Positions 17,153-26,336 are shown, counted from the first letter of the stretch. The stretch is 47,964 bases of DNA from CALMEH01 sp964548225 (GCA_964548225.1 CAZJQP010000030.1:1-47964), one strand, 5' to 3'. A program made the numbers and translations. The notes: a model not told the origin generated them from the letters alone.

Positions 17153-17284
17153 AGAATTTTGATATAATAAAATCAACGAGTTACAGGATTTGAGAAAATG
17201 CAAATAGTTAATTGAAATAAAGGCTTTTAAAATAAAACTTGACCAGTCGGCAAAAATCCTAAAAAATCAAATCACAATGGTTTT

Positions 17285-19198
17285 ATGATTGAACTTTCGG
17301 AATCAAAAATTTATGAGTTTGAAGACTTTCGGCTCGATGTGAAAAGTCGTCGTTTATTATGGCGCGAATCAAAGGAAATCGTTCAGCTTACACCCAAAGC
17401 CATCGAACTGCTGATTTATTTTGCCGAAAACGCCGGACGGGTTTTGCTGAAAGACGAAATTCTCGAAAATGTCTGGGAAAATTCGTTCGTCGAAGAATCG
17501 AATCTTTCGCAGACGATTTTCGTTTTGCGAAAAACTCTCGGCGAAGATACGAAAAATCCGCGTTTTATTCTGACCGTGCCGAATCGCGGCTATCAATTTA
17601 TTGCAGAAGTTAAACAATTCAGACCGGAAGATGAAATTTTAGAAAAAAGTTTGCTGTCCGAAATTCCGCACCTTACAAGTTCCGAGTTACCGGTTCCGAG
17701 TTCAAAAACCAAAAACCAAATACCAAAGACCAAGATAATTTTGTTTGCTTTACCTCTTGTTTTGCTGATTGCCTTCGGAATTTATTGGTTTTATCCGAAA
17801 TCGAAACCTGCAACGGTAAATGAAATTAAAACGGTAGCAATTTTGCCGTTTGAAGATTTAAGTGAAGGTCAAACGGAAAAATATCTCGGAATATCTTTGA
17901 CTGATGCTCTGGCGAATAAATTCAGCGAGTTAAAACAACTTACCGTGCGTCCGACGCGGACGGTTTTGAAATATGCGGAAAGCCGCGAAGATTTAAGCAA
18001 AATCGGACGCGAATTGCGGGTTGATGCCGTGCTTGACGGACGTATTCAGCGCATTGGCGAGCGAGTGCGCGTCAATGTTCAGCTTGTTCGCACGACTGAC
18101 GGCGTGGCGATTTGGTCTGATATTTTCGATGATAAATTTACAAATTTTTTCGCCGTTCAAGATTCTCTGAGTCAAAAAGTTGTGCAATCTTTAGCTTTGC
18201 AGATGAACGACAAAGAACGCGAAAGATTCAATAGGCGCGGGACGGAAAATGCCGAAGCCTATCAAGATTATCTGCGCGGACGATATTTTTGGAATAAACG
18301 CACCGCCGAAAATTTGAACAAGGCAATCACGAATTTTGAAAAAGCCGTGCAAAAAGACGCGAATTTTGCACTTGCCTATACGGGACTTGCGGATTGTTAT
18401 ATTTTGCTTTCGGAATATCACGCCGCTACGCCGCGCGAAATTTTTCCGAAGGCTAAAGCCGCAATCAACAAGGCTTTGGAACTCGACGGTGAATCGGCGG
18501 AGGCTTTCGCTGCACTAGGTTATACGCAGGCATTTTACGATTGGGATTTTGCGGGTGCGGAAAAATCTTTCAAACGTGCGCTCGAATTAAATCCGAATTA
18601 TGCGACGGCGCATCAATGGTATGGTGAATTTATTTCGGCGTTCGGACTTTTTGACGAAGCCCGCAAACATCACGAACGCGCCGCTGAGATTGATCCGGTT
18701 TCGCCTATTGTAATTTCCGCGATGGCGGGGCTTTATGATTATCGAGGCGATTACGAAAATACGATTCGGCAAGCGCAAAAAATGCTCGAAATAGATCCGA
18801 ATTTTGCTTACGGCTATTTTTATTTAGCAATGGGTTTTGAGCGAAAAGGAATGGACGCGGAAGCGGCGGAAGCAACTGCCAAAACGATGATATTTTTTGG
18901 CGAACCGCCCGAAGCCGCCGAAGAAATCAGAGAAGCATTTAAGAAAAACGGAATGAAAGGTTTATGGCAAAAACGTCTCGAACAAGTCGAAAACCGCCCT
19001 TATTTGAAAAACTTTCAATCGTATTTCAAGGCTCTTATTCAAATTCGTCTGGGCGACAAAGAGGGAACTTTGCAATCGCTCAATCGCGCTTTTGAAGAAC
19101 GCGACCACAATCTTATTTATATGAAAAATGACTTGCGTCTTGCCTCTCTGCGCGACGATTCGCGCTTTCAGGATTTATTGCGCCGAATCGGATTTTAG
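17285..19198 (+). CDS. Membrane-anchored winged-helix/TolB-like/TPR one-component regulator (copy 2)
   Basis: 637 residues, collinear with copy 1. Winged helix about 8-108 (EFEDFRLDVKSRRLL, LTPKAIELLIYF, VPNRGYQFIAEV), linker 118-149, transmembrane helix 150-170, TolB-like domain about 178-312 (VAILPFEDLSEGQTEKYLG, VDAVLDGRIQ) and TPR repeats (LEIDPNFAYGYFYLAMGFER and similar). The DNA-binding parts of the two copies are close enough that they could read the same TCAAAA boxes, which both promoters carry. No clear Shine-Dalgarno precedes ATG 17285; the leader is about 115 bases from the candidate TATAAT. Divergent from the secreted protein at 14857-17010. The 3' end faces a CapA gene with 17 bp between stops. 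Confidence 0.87.
   Translation: MIELSESKIYEFEDFRLDVKSRRLLWRESKEIVQLTPKAIELLIYFAENAGRVLLKDEILENVWENSFVEESNLSQTIFVLRKTLGEDTKNPRFILTVPNRGYQFIAEVKQFRPEDEILEKSLLSEIPHLTSSELPVPSSKTKNQIPKTKIILFALPLVLLIAFGIYWFYPKSKPATVNEIKTVAILPFEDLSEGQTEKYLGISLTDALANKFSELKQLTVRPTRTVLKYAESREDLSKIGRELRVDAVLDGRIQRIGERVRVNVQLVRTTDGVAIWSDIFDDKFTNFFAVQDSLSQKVVQSLALQMNDKERERFNRRGTENAEAYQDYLRGRYFWNKRTAENLNKAITNFEKAVQKDANFALAYTGLADCYILLSEYHAATPREIFPKAKAAINKALELDGESAEAFAALGYTQAFYDWDFAGAEKSFKRALELNPNYATAHQWYGEFISAFGLFDEARKHHERAAEIDPVSPIVISAMAGLYDYRGDYENTIRQAQKMLEIDPNFAYGYFYLAMGFERKGMDAEAAEATAKTMIFFGEPPEAAEEIREAFKKNGMKGLWQKRLEQVENRPYLKNFQSYFKALIQIRLGDKEGTLQSLNRAFEERDHNLIYMKNDLRLASLRDDSRFQDLLRRIGF
17702..17737 (+). repeat. 7-bp tandem repeat (AAAAACC) in the linker of regulator copy 2
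   Basis: About five units (AAAAACC, AAAAACC, AAATACC, AAAGACC, AAGATAA), preceded by TTCCGAG words, encode the Ser/Lys/Asn/Pro-rich linker before the membrane helix. Confidence 0.75.
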
Positions 19199-19215
19199 AA
19201 ACTGTCTGATGAAAT

Positions 19216-20334
19216 TTATTTCGTAACGCTTCCGTCGTCAGCAATTTTCGGCGCGGTGTTCGGAAAATCTAATTGCGAAAGTCGGCGCAGAGTCGAAATG
19301 GCTGATTTTGATTTATCTTCTGTCAAAATTCCTTTTTCGCGCAGAACGAACGGGTTGATTTTGCCATTCATAAATTTGCCTTCCGCGTCTAATTTTACTT
19401 CCAAAACGAGCGTTTCGGCAGTCGCTCCGGCGAGTCCGAACCAGCCGTAGGTGGCGAAATTTCCGAGCGAATAAGCAATCAAGCGGTCTTTGTAAATTTC
19501 CATTGCGCGAAGAACGTGGGGACCGTGTCCGAGAACTAAATCCGCGCCCGCGTCAATCACGGTTTTTGCAAATAACGGAAGATTTCCGCGTGATTCTCCA
19601 AAGAAAACCTCGTTTTGATTTCGCACGCGCACATTGCTCGTGCCTTCCGCGCCGCCGTGAAATGAAACAACGACTAAATCGGCTTTTTTATCGGCTTCCT
19701 GAACTAATTTTTTCGCTAAATCCAAATCATTAACGTGCGGCGTTACGCTACTCGTGGCAAAACCGATAAAGGCGATTTTCTTGCCTTTGGCTTCGACAAT
19801 TGTTGTCGCAAATTGTTCTTTATCGCTTCCACAATGTTTAATACCGAGGTCGTCGAGCGTTTTTCGTGTCGTGGTGCGTCCCGCATCGCCAAAATCTCCG
19901 GCGTGATTGTTTGCCAGACTCATCACGTCAAAACCCGCCTCTTTGAGATATTTTCCGTATCGCGTCGGCATCCGAAAAGCAAAACAATTTCCCGAACTTC
20001 CGCCGCATTTTGCCGAATTTCCGCTGTCAATCATCGGACCTTCGAGATTTCCGAAAGCAATGTCGGCAGATTGAAAAATCGAGGCGACGGCTTTGAATGT
20101 ATCCGCGCCGTCATTCGGCGGCATTCGGCTGGCGTTCGGATACGGCGAACCAATCATAATGTCGCCGCCCGCCGCGATTGTCAGCGGTTCGGTGTTGGTT
20201 GATTTTGTATTTGATGATGCCGAATTTTGATTTGTTGAATTTGTAGTTTCGTTGCTCGTCGGTTTTGACGGACAGCCGGTTAAGACACAAAGACACAAAG
20301 CCAAATTTAAAAAGAACAAGGGTTTTTTTATCAC
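19216..20334 (-). CDS. CapA-family lipoprotein, metallophosphatase-like (copy 1)
   Basis: 372 residues from a GTG start. The N-terminus is a lipoprotein signal with lipobox LTG-C21, so it is probably membrane-anchored outside the cytoplasm. CapA/PgsA-family motifs appear in order: GGDIMIGS, GNLEGPM, SLANNHAGDFGD, SFHGGAEG, GHGPHVLRAME, YSLGNFATYG. The fold is calcineurin-like. CapA proteins take part in poly-gamma-glutamate capsule attachment or export in Bacillus, but no capB/capC homologs lie here, so the substrate is unknown. GACACAAA repeats at 20281-20300 encode part of the signal's hydrophobic core. A paralog lies 200 bp upstream in the same orientation. Confidence 0.85.
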   Translation of the reverse strand: MIKKPLFFLNLALCLCVLTGCPSKPTSNETTNSTNQNSASSNTKSTNTEPLTIAAGGDIMIGSPYPNASRMPPNDGADTFKAVASIFQSADIAFGNLEGPMIDSGNSAKCGGSSGNCFAFRMPTRYGKYLKEAGFDVMSLANNHAGDFGDAGRTTTRKTLDDLGIKHCGSDKEQFATTIVEAKGKKIAFIGFATSSVTPHVNDLDLAKKLVQEADKKADLVVVSFHGGAEGTSNVRVRNQNEVFFGESRGNLPLFAKTVIDAGADLVLGHGPHVLRAMEIYKDRLIAYSLGNFATYGWFGLAGATAETLVLEVKLDAEGKFMNGKINPFVLREKGILTEDKSKSAISTLRRLSQLDFPNTAPKIADDGSVTK

Positions 20335-20417
20335 GATTTTAATTTTCCGTTTTTAATCAAAAATGAACTTAGAATGACGAAAGTATAATCGAATTATGTT
20401 TGCGCTTCAACTGTTAA

Positions 20418-20494
20418 ATTTATTTCAGGCGAAAAAAATTATCAGTTTTCAGTTATTAGCAATCAGCTACTCCGAAAGTGAAATTTTTTTCGCC
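20418..20494. repeat. Intergenic inverted repeat after the second CapA gene
   Basis: GGCGAAAAAAATT (20418-20430) and AATTTTTTTCGCC (20482-20494) are exact reverse complements, with additional pairing of CAGTT/AACTG words inside. It lies just beyond the 3' end of the CapA gene at 20536 and may act as its terminator. Confidence 0.6.
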
Positions 20495-20535
20495 GAAATA
20501 GCCGGTAACTGATAGATTAAAACAATCTGCACCAT

Positions 20536-21651
20536 TTATTTTGAACTTTGCATTTGCGGCGTAAAAGTTCCGTCATCGTTAATTTTCGGCGCAGTCAAAG
20601 GAAAATCTGCGGTGGAAAGTTCGCGCACTTTGCGGATTGCCTCGCCCGAATTATCCAAAACAGGACCGCCTTTGCCGGGTTGTTTTCCGCCGTGGAGTTT
20701 GCCGCTTAAGAATTTTCCGTCCAAAGCGAGTTTGATTTCAAAAATCGCGGTCAACGCAGTTTCATTTTCAAGGCGAAACATTCCGTAAGTGGCGAAATTT
20801 CCCATCGAATAAACAATCAGACGGTCTTTGTAAATATCCATTGCGCGAAGAACGTGGGGACCGTGTCCGAGAACTAAATCCGCGCCCGCGTCAATCACGG
20901 TTTTAGCAAATAACGGAAGATTTCCGCGATTTTGACCGGCGAACATTTCGGTTTTGTTCGGAACGCGCTGTGCTGTCGGACCTTCCGCGCCGCCGTGAAA
21001 TGAAACAACAACAATATCGGCTTGTTTGTTTGCCGCTTCGACTAAACTTTTGGCAAAGGTCAAATCATTGATATTCGGCGTGATGTTGTTTGTGGCAAAG
21101 CCAATAAACGCGATTTTTTTGCCTTTCGATTGGATAATTGTGGTCGCAAGTTGCAATTTGTCGCTTCCGGCGTGTTTGATGCCGAGCGCATCGAGTGTTT
21201 TTCGGGTGCTTTCAAGTCCGAAATCGCCGAAATCGGCGGCGTGATTATTTGCCAAACTCAAAACGTCGAAACCCGCGTCTTTCAGATATTTTCCGTAGCG
21301 CGTCGGCACACGAAAAGCAAAACAGCGTGTTGAACGCGGCGAACATTTTGAAGTTGAACCGCCTTCGAGCATCGGACCTTCGAGATTACCGAAGGCAATA
21401 TCCGCCGCAGACAAAATCGGCGTAACTTCCTTCAACATATCAACACCGTCGTTCGGCGGCAGAAACGTATCATTTATCGAAGTCGAACCGAGCATAATGT
21501 CGCCGACAGCGGCAATTGTTATCGAGTCCGATTTTTTCACCGTCGGATTCGTTTTTAATGTTTGGCTTTTGACCGCGTTGTTTTGAAATCCGAATAAGGC
21601 AAAAATGCCTAAAATTAAAGCTAAACAGATTGACAGATTTTTTCTTGACAT
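20536..21651 (-). CDS. CapA-family exported protein, metallophosphatase-like (copy 2)
   Basis: 371 residues, closely related to copy 1 along its length (GDIMLGS, GNLEGPM, SLANNHAADFGD, SFHGGAEG, GHGPHVLRAMDIY, YSMGNFATYG). It has a signal peptide (LSICLALILGIFALFGF) but no lipobox cysteine, so it is probably periplasmic or secreted rather than lipid-anchored. Parts of the catalytic-core DNA are nearly identical to copy 1 (19500-19580 against 20821-20901), suggesting recent duplication or conversion. No strong Shine-Dalgarno precedes ATG 21651. Confidence 0.85.
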   Translation of the reverse strand: MSRKNLSICLALILGIFALFGFQNNAVKSQTLKTNPTVKKSDSITIAAVGDIMLGSTSINDTFLPPNDGVDMLKEVTPILSAADIAFGNLEGPMLEGGSTSKCSPRSTRCFAFRVPTRYGKYLKDAGFDVLSLANNHAADFGDFGLESTRKTLDALGIKHAGSDKLQLATTIIQSKGKKIAFIGFATNNITPNINDLTFAKSLVEAANKQADIVVVSFHGGAEGPTAQRVPNKTEMFAGQNRGNLPLFAKTVIDAGADLVLGHGPHVLRAMDIYKDRLIVYSMGNFATYGMFRLENETALTAIFEIKLALDGKFLSGKLHGGKQPGKGGPVLDNSGEAIRKVRELSTADFPLTAPKINDDGTFTPQMQSSK

Positions 21652-21691
21652 AAAGTTAAATTCTTTAGGGAGTTTGTTGTAAATTAAAAGT

Positions 21692-21806
21692 GAAGAAACC
21701 CGAAGAAATAATTGATGCTTTGATAATGACTAATTGATAAATATTGTCGTTGCACAAGAGAATTCAGCAATTAGTCATTATCAAACATCAATTATTTCGG
21801 TTCTTC
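21692..21806. repeat. Long imperfect inverted repeat overlapping a gene end
   Basis: GAAGAAATAATTGATG and GATAATGACTAATTG (21702-21736) pair with CAATTAGTCATTATC and CATCAATTATTTCGG (21768-21800). The right arm covers the last codons and stop of the gene at 21792, so the repeat has become part of a coding end. Confidence 0.75.
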
Positions 21807-22709
21807 AAAAGGCGGTTTCGCCAAAACATCAGACGGCAAAATGCTTTCATTTGGTTGCTCCTCAGTTGGATCGGCGATTTCCGGTTTGATTTTCTTTTGC
21901 CGTGTTCGCGGTTTCGGCGGTTCGAGTATTTCGAGTAAATCGTTTTGACTGATTAAAGTCGGCGTTTCGTCAGCGAAAAACGGTTGATTCGGCAGTTCGC
22001 TTGAAACATCAACCGGCGCGTCAGTTTGATTATTCTCGACAGTCGGCAGACTATAATCCATCTGCGCGGTTGCTTCATCAGCTAAAATGGGTTTGGTTTC
22101 AGGCGTTGGAATTTCCGACTGAAGCTGTTCGGGCGCAATTTCCGTTGAAACTTCTTCGACTTTTTCTTCAATAATCGGTGCAGGTTGCTGTGATTTCGGA
22201 ACGTATTCGGAAAGATTCAGCGATGTAACTTCTTCTTTTTTGCTTGACGGTGACGGTGAAAGGTCGAGAGTCGTAACCGTTTGTTCTTTCGGTTTCGCGG
22301 GTGAAGAAGTTGAAATGATTTCTTCCGCGTCATCCGTCAAATCTTCGCGGATTAAGGTTGAAAATAACAATTTGCCGTTGCGAATCAAATAAAAACCGAT
22401 TCCGCCGTAAATTGCGGTAAAGAAAAATTGCCACAGAACTTCTTTGAGTGCATCGCTTTTGGCTTTGTCAGCCGGATTTTCAACGCCCGGCGTGTTCGGG
22501 GATTGATTTGCTTTCGGTGCGGTCGTCGGAATGCTGATGCCGTTGACCTGGATAGTTTGTTGCGGTTTGCTCGTCGTATTATTCGGTGAAGGCAGGGAAG
22601 TGTAAGCGTAAATTGCGCCAACCAAACTCAGAAGGCTGACAATCGCCCAATAGCCGAAATAAACCCCGATTAATCTGGTAATAAGCCAAACTGTTTGACG
22701 TTTGTTCAT
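21792..22709 (-). CDS. Two-TM membrane protein with long acidic/Pro-rich tail
   Basis: 305 residues from ATG 22709; a TTG at 22736 would add nine residues and neither has a clear ribosome binding site. TM1 spans about 5-35 (ITRLIGVYFGYWAIVSLLSLVGAIYAY) and TM2 about 90-115 (VLWQFFFTAIYGGIGFYLI), separated by a Pro/Asn/Thr-rich loop. The remaining 180 residues are a Glu/Pro/Ser-rich, probably disordered tail. I recognise no family. The last residues, EEPK, come from the inverted repeat at 21692-21806. Confidence 0.65.
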   Translation of the reverse strand: MNKRQTVWLITRLIGVYFGYWAIVSLLSLVGAIYAYTSLPSPNNTTSKPQQTIQVNGISIPTTAPKANQSPNTPGVENPADKAKSDALKEVLWQFFFTAIYGGIGFYLIRNGKLLFSTLIREDLTDDAEEIISTSSPAKPKEQTVTTLDLSPSPSSKKEEVTSLNLSEYVPKSQQPAPIIEEKVEEVSTEIAPEQLQSEIPTPETKPILADEATAQMDYSLPTVENNQTDAPVDVSSELPNQPFFADETPTLISQNDLLEILEPPKPRTRQKKIKPEIADPTEEQPNESILPSDVLAKPPFEEPK

Positions 22710-22739
22710 ATTTTTACTAATCGAAAAGTCAGACAAAAG

Positions 22740-23045
22740 TTATCCACAGATAAACACAGATGAACACAGATATTTTTGATAATCCGAATTGCAATATAAA
22801 AGGTATATGCGAATCAAGGATAGAAAATCTAGGGAATATTTTGTTATATCCTTTGGCTTTATCAATTATTAAGTCTCAATTATCCATTATTCTTTAGCGA
22901 TTCAAAGCTAAACACTGCTGAAATATTTGATAATTGATAATGAATAATTGATAAATCGAATGTTTCGGCTTTCTACTCTTGATTTACAGGGTAGATCTTC
23001 AAACATTCAAAGAATCTGTTTTTATCTATGTTCATCTGCGGATAA
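22740..23045. repeat. Nested long inverted repeat with ACAGATAAAC words
   Basis: The outer arms 22740-22771 and 23014-23045 match at about 27 of 32 positions (TTATCCACAGATAAACACAG...). A second pair built of ATCAATTATT/AATAATTGAT words lies inside at about 22859-22956. The gene-free stretch 22737-23535 consists of this, the 21-bp array at 23150-23400 and a terminator. Confidence 0.7.
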
Positions 23046-23149
23046 AAACTCCGTTCATTAACCAAGTCTGAATTTTCAGACGGCTTTATATTAGCAGAAA
23101 ATCGTGCAAATTCTGAACTACAAACTAAGATTTCTTAAACAGAGCGCGG

Positions 23150-23400
23150 CAATTTCAGGACTGAAGCCCGCAACTCTAAACATCAAAAGATAATTCCTGC
23201 GGCTAAGACTTCAATCAGAGCGTCGGCAGTCGCAGTTCTTCCATCCGAAGACATAGTCGTTACGACGGAGGGCGCAGTCGTTACGACGGAGGGCATAGTT
23301 CTTACGACGGAGGTATCAGTCAAAGGATCTGCGTCCTTAGTCAGAGCGTTTTAGGTGTCAGTCAGAGCGGTTTTGGTATAGTTTTTGTGCGGTTCAGTCC
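23150..23400. repeat. 21-bp-period tandem array B
   Basis: Units start with AGTY or AATC at 23213, 23234, 23255, 23276, 23297, 23318, 23339 and 23360, exactly 21 bp apart. Three successive units share TTACGACGGAGG. Weaker units appear to extend up to 23150 and down to about 23400. One frame stays open through the array on the plus strand, but no start codon with a ribosome binding site was found. Confidence 0.75.
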
Positions 23401-23474
23401 GACTGTGAATAAAAAAGTGATGACATTGTTAAATTCTCCTTCACAGTTGGTTTGTTAATACTTAGCAAAAACAG

Positions 23475-23512
23475 AAAAAAGGTGAAAGACCATAAAATCT
23501 TTCACCTTTTTT
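23475..23512 (-). terminator. Intrinsic terminator of the first SdrD-B gene
   Basis: A 15-bp stem, AAAAAAGGTGAAAGA (23475-23489) with TCTTTCACCTTTTTT (23498-23512), and an 8-base loop. On the minus strand the hairpin ends in a U run, 24 bp beyond the stop at 23536. Confidence 0.85.
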
Positions 23513-23535
23513 CTTTGCGGATTGTTAGCCGCAAA

Positions 23536-26181
23536 TTATTCAATTGCGACAAAATCAAGATTTTCTATCGCATCTTCAACCGATAGGAGAATGGTTGATT
23601 GTTTGAAGGTGAAGCGTTTTGCTTGAACATTGACGAGAACGGATTGTCCGATTTCGATATCATCGAAGCGATAATAGCCGAAAGTTCCGGTGCGAGTTGA
23701 CCGAACCGTGCCGTCTTGAAGTGTAAGAAGCACAACGACGTTGCGGATTCCGCGTCCGTCTGAAGCAGATATTCGTCCCTCAATCGGGACGACAGCGGCT
23801 GTCGGTGCAAGGTTAAATCCGAAGTCGAAGGTATGATTATTACTGCCTGCGCTTCCGGCAATAAAGTTAGCGATGATGTTGCCGCTCAAAAGCAGTCCAT
23901 CGGAATCGCGGCTGTCGCCGTTTGCCGTCGCATCGTTGTCGGCAACTGTGCGGACACGATTGTTGAGCGGTTGTCCGCTGTTGAAATTCGATGAAGGAAT
24001 ACGGACTTGATAAGCTCTACCCGGAATGATTCCGCCGTTGATTTGACCGATGTTGTCAGTCGTATTGGAATCGGCAGACGTTGAACCGACGAAATAATAT
24101 TCGCCATTTGCATCCGTAACAGCCGTTCCGACTTGCGTATCAACTGTGCCGTCGTTGTTTGTATCAGCCCAAAGTTGAAGCGTTACGCCGCTGAAAACCG
24201 CTTCGCCCGCGTCTTGAATTCCGTTGTTGTTGACATCGCTCCAAACACGGTTGCCAACCTCAATCGCCGCCCGGTCGCAGAGCAATTCAACGTCACCCAA
24301 ACCGTTTCCTTTGTTGAAATCGTTAGTCGTGTTCAAACTGCTTCCGGTAAAGGTGTTATAAACGCTCAAACGGCTTCCATTAGTATTGCTTAACCATTTG
24401 AAACCATTGCTGAAATAATTTGCAGGATCAAGCGAAGTGGTAACAACGCGATTACTTCCGGGCAAAAATGCGAGTGCGCCGTGTGCCGTTTCCGCAAAGT
24501 TGTCGGGATCGTCCGGTCCCCAGTCGCCGACATAAAATTCACCGCCGCCGGGACCTTGACTGCCGCCCGAATTCGAGCCGTTTTCACCGCTCGGACGTGC
24601 ATTATTCGGGCATCCGGCTGTTCCCGGATTCGAGAATGCCGAGCCATTGTAGCAAAATCTGAGAACATCACCGAAAGCGTAGATTTCCGTAACGAGCGTG
24701 GTGTTTGATTGCGCCGTATCGGGGCGATATTGATTCGCCGCATATTGGTCGCCCCAGCGATCTTTGAGTGCCATTATGAGCGAACCGTCATTGTCAAATT
24801 CGAGGTCGCTGACAATCGGTTGCGGCAATTCGCCGCCCGTAATATTGCGGTTGTTGTCCGAATCGCGCCAACGAACCCAAGGAGTGTCGCCGCCGAAATT
24901 AATTCTGGTTCTCGTGTAATTTAAGGGGAAACTGAGAACTTGCGTAAATCCAGCCGCCGCGTTGTCAGGATTCATTGATAAAACGTAAGCCACCAAATTA
25001 GCAGAAGTCGCGCCCGCATTTTCACCCGTGCAAACCGCACCGACATAAACCAAACCGCGATAAATTTCTAAACCGAACGGACGCAGAACTCCATTTGTGC
25101 AGGTAATCGGTGTGCTTGTGTTGACATTAAAGCCGAGATTGTTTGAAGGATCGCGCACCAAATCCGCATTGACCGGCGTTACGCTCGGATTGACGTTTTG
25201 AATGCCGTGCAAACGGCGGTCGTTTAAGTTAATAAACCACAAAGTATTGCGCCCCGCGTCATAATCGAGGTCGCCGATGGCACGTTTGCCAACTTCCGTG
25301 TAAGCCGCATAATCCCAATTCGGTGTTGCGCCGGTGGCAGGTAAAGTGTATCCGGCAGTTACACGCGGGTCAGTTCCCGTGTTGAGTCCGATGGTTTGCA
25401 AATTAACATATTGACTAAAAACGGGCGAGCCGCTACTCATATCAATTTTATAAATTCCGCCTGTGCCGAGCGGACCGAATCCGGCGTGGCGTTTCATATA
25501 CGCCGCTTGAAAAATCGTCCGTGAAGGTTTGTGATAAGCCGTGCCGTAGACCGTTCCCGTTTGCGATTCGGTTGCTAAGTTCGTGTTTGCCGTCGGCGAA
25601 TCGTATGGAACTGAAATCGAAGTCGAACGATTACCGCTCTGATTGCCGGGACGAAAAATTGAAGTGCAAAGCGTTGGGTTATTTTGGCAATAATCTTCGG
25701 GTATGTTGAGGGCTAAATTGATGTCGGTATCGCCGCCGTTAGCAACAAACTGCACCGTTGAACCTGCATCGGTGGTTGTCGTGCCGCCATTGACCGAATC
25801 GGTCGAACGTGCCGAAGGCAAAAATCCCGTAGGCAAATTTGTAAATTCCACACGGTAAGGTCCTGTTCCCGTTGAGACGATGCTGAAAGTTCCGTCTGCG
25901 GCAGTATTTGCTGTGCCTCGTGCTATGCCGCTCGAATCATAAAGCGTTACAGTTACACTTTGGACACCTGAATCAACTGCGGGCAAAGCGGCGGAACCGG
26001 CGGTATCGTAAGTGCCGTTGCCGTTATAATCTTTGAAAACACGACCGGAATAAGTGCCAGCCGCTTGACTGTTCCAATAAACTGTAAATGGCAAAAGGAA
26101 AAGGGATAACCCGATTGCCGTTAAAAAAATCCGGTTTGCCACGCGGTTTTTTGAAAAATGGATTTTAGTATTTTTTTTCAT
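23536..26181 (-). CDS. Secreted SdrD-B domain / propeller / carboxypeptidase-regulatory-like protein (copy 1)
   Basis: 881 residues from ATG 26181; a GTG at 26190 would add three. The signal peptide (IFLTAIGLSLFLLPFTVYWNSQA) precedes an SdrD B-like domain (about 40-160, SGRVFKDYNGNGTYDT). A central propeller-like region follows to about 640 (RAIGDLDYDAGRNTLWF), then a second SdrD B-like domain (about 645-790, VGNRVWSDVNNNGIQD, DTNNDGTVDTQVGTAV). The C-terminus is a carboxypeptidase-regulatory-like domain (ISASDGRGIRN, FGYYRFDDIEIGQ). SdrD-B repeats are calcium-stabilised stalks in Gram-positive adhesins. A surface adhesin-like role is inferred. The signal and first domain are identical in DNA to the neighbour's over 308 bp. 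Confidence 0.85.
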   Translation of the reverse strand: MKKNTKIHFSKNRVANRIFLTAIGLSLFLLPFTVYWNSQAAGTYSGRVFKDYNGNGTYDTAGSAALPAVDSGVQSVTVTLYDSSGIARGTANTAADGTFSIVSTGTGPYRVEFTNLPTGFLPSARSTDSVNGGTTTTDAGSTVQFVANGGDTDINLALNIPEDYCQNNPTLCTSIFRPGNQSGNRSTSISVPYDSPTANTNLATESQTGTVYGTAYHKPSRTIFQAAYMKRHAGFGPLGTGGIYKIDMSSGSPVFSQYVNLQTIGLNTGTDPRVTAGYTLPATGATPNWDYAAYTEVGKRAIGDLDYDAGRNTLWFINLNDRRLHGIQNVNPSVTPVNADLVRDPSNNLGFNVNTSTPITCTNGVLRPFGLEIYRGLVYVGAVCTGENAGATSANLVAYVLSMNPDNAAAGFTQVLSFPLNYTRTRINFGGDTPWVRWRDSDNNRNITGGELPQPIVSDLEFDNDGSLIMALKDRWGDQYAANQYRPDTAQSNTTLVTEIYAFGDVLRFCYNGSAFSNPGTAGCPNNARPSGENGSNSGGSQGPGGGEFYVGDWGPDDPDNFAETAHGALAFLPGSNRVVTTSLDPANYFSNGFKWLSNTNGSRLSVYNTFTGSSLNTTNDFNKGNGLGDVELLCDRAAIEVGNRVWSDVNNNGIQDAGEAVFSGVTLQLWADTNNDGTVDTQVGTAVTDANGEYYFVGSTSADSNTTDNIGQINGGIIPGRAYQVRIPSSNFNSGQPLNNRVRTVADNDATANGDSRDSDGLLLSGNIIANFIAGSAGSNNHTFDFGFNLAPTAAVVPIEGRISASDGRGIRNVVVLLTLQDGTVRSTRTGTFGYYRFDDIEIGQSVLVNVQAKRFTFKQSTILLSVEDAIENLDFVAIE
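25802..26109. repeat. 308-bp identical duplicated segment (copy 1 of 2)
   Basis: It is identical base for base to 29059-29366 at a constant offset of 3257 bp. It encodes part of the signal peptide and the first SdrD-B domain of both neighbouring paralogs. Identity stops abruptly at both ends while the rest of the genes has diverged. Confidence 0.85.
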
Positions 26182-26336
26182 ATTTTTCACTTTATTTGAA
26201 AAGGGAATAAATTAGGGATTTTAGGGGAAGTTTATAGAACTTCCGCAGATAACAGTAAGAAATATTTCTAGTTCGGATTTATTTGTTTGGAAGATTTTTT
26301 TTCAGCCATCAAATTTTAGTTTCCGAAAGCATCGCA

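Noticed and set aside
23205..23440. Possible remnant gene with SRYDGG heptads
   Set aside because: There is no start codon with a leader, and more than one frame is open. The 21-bp period explains it.
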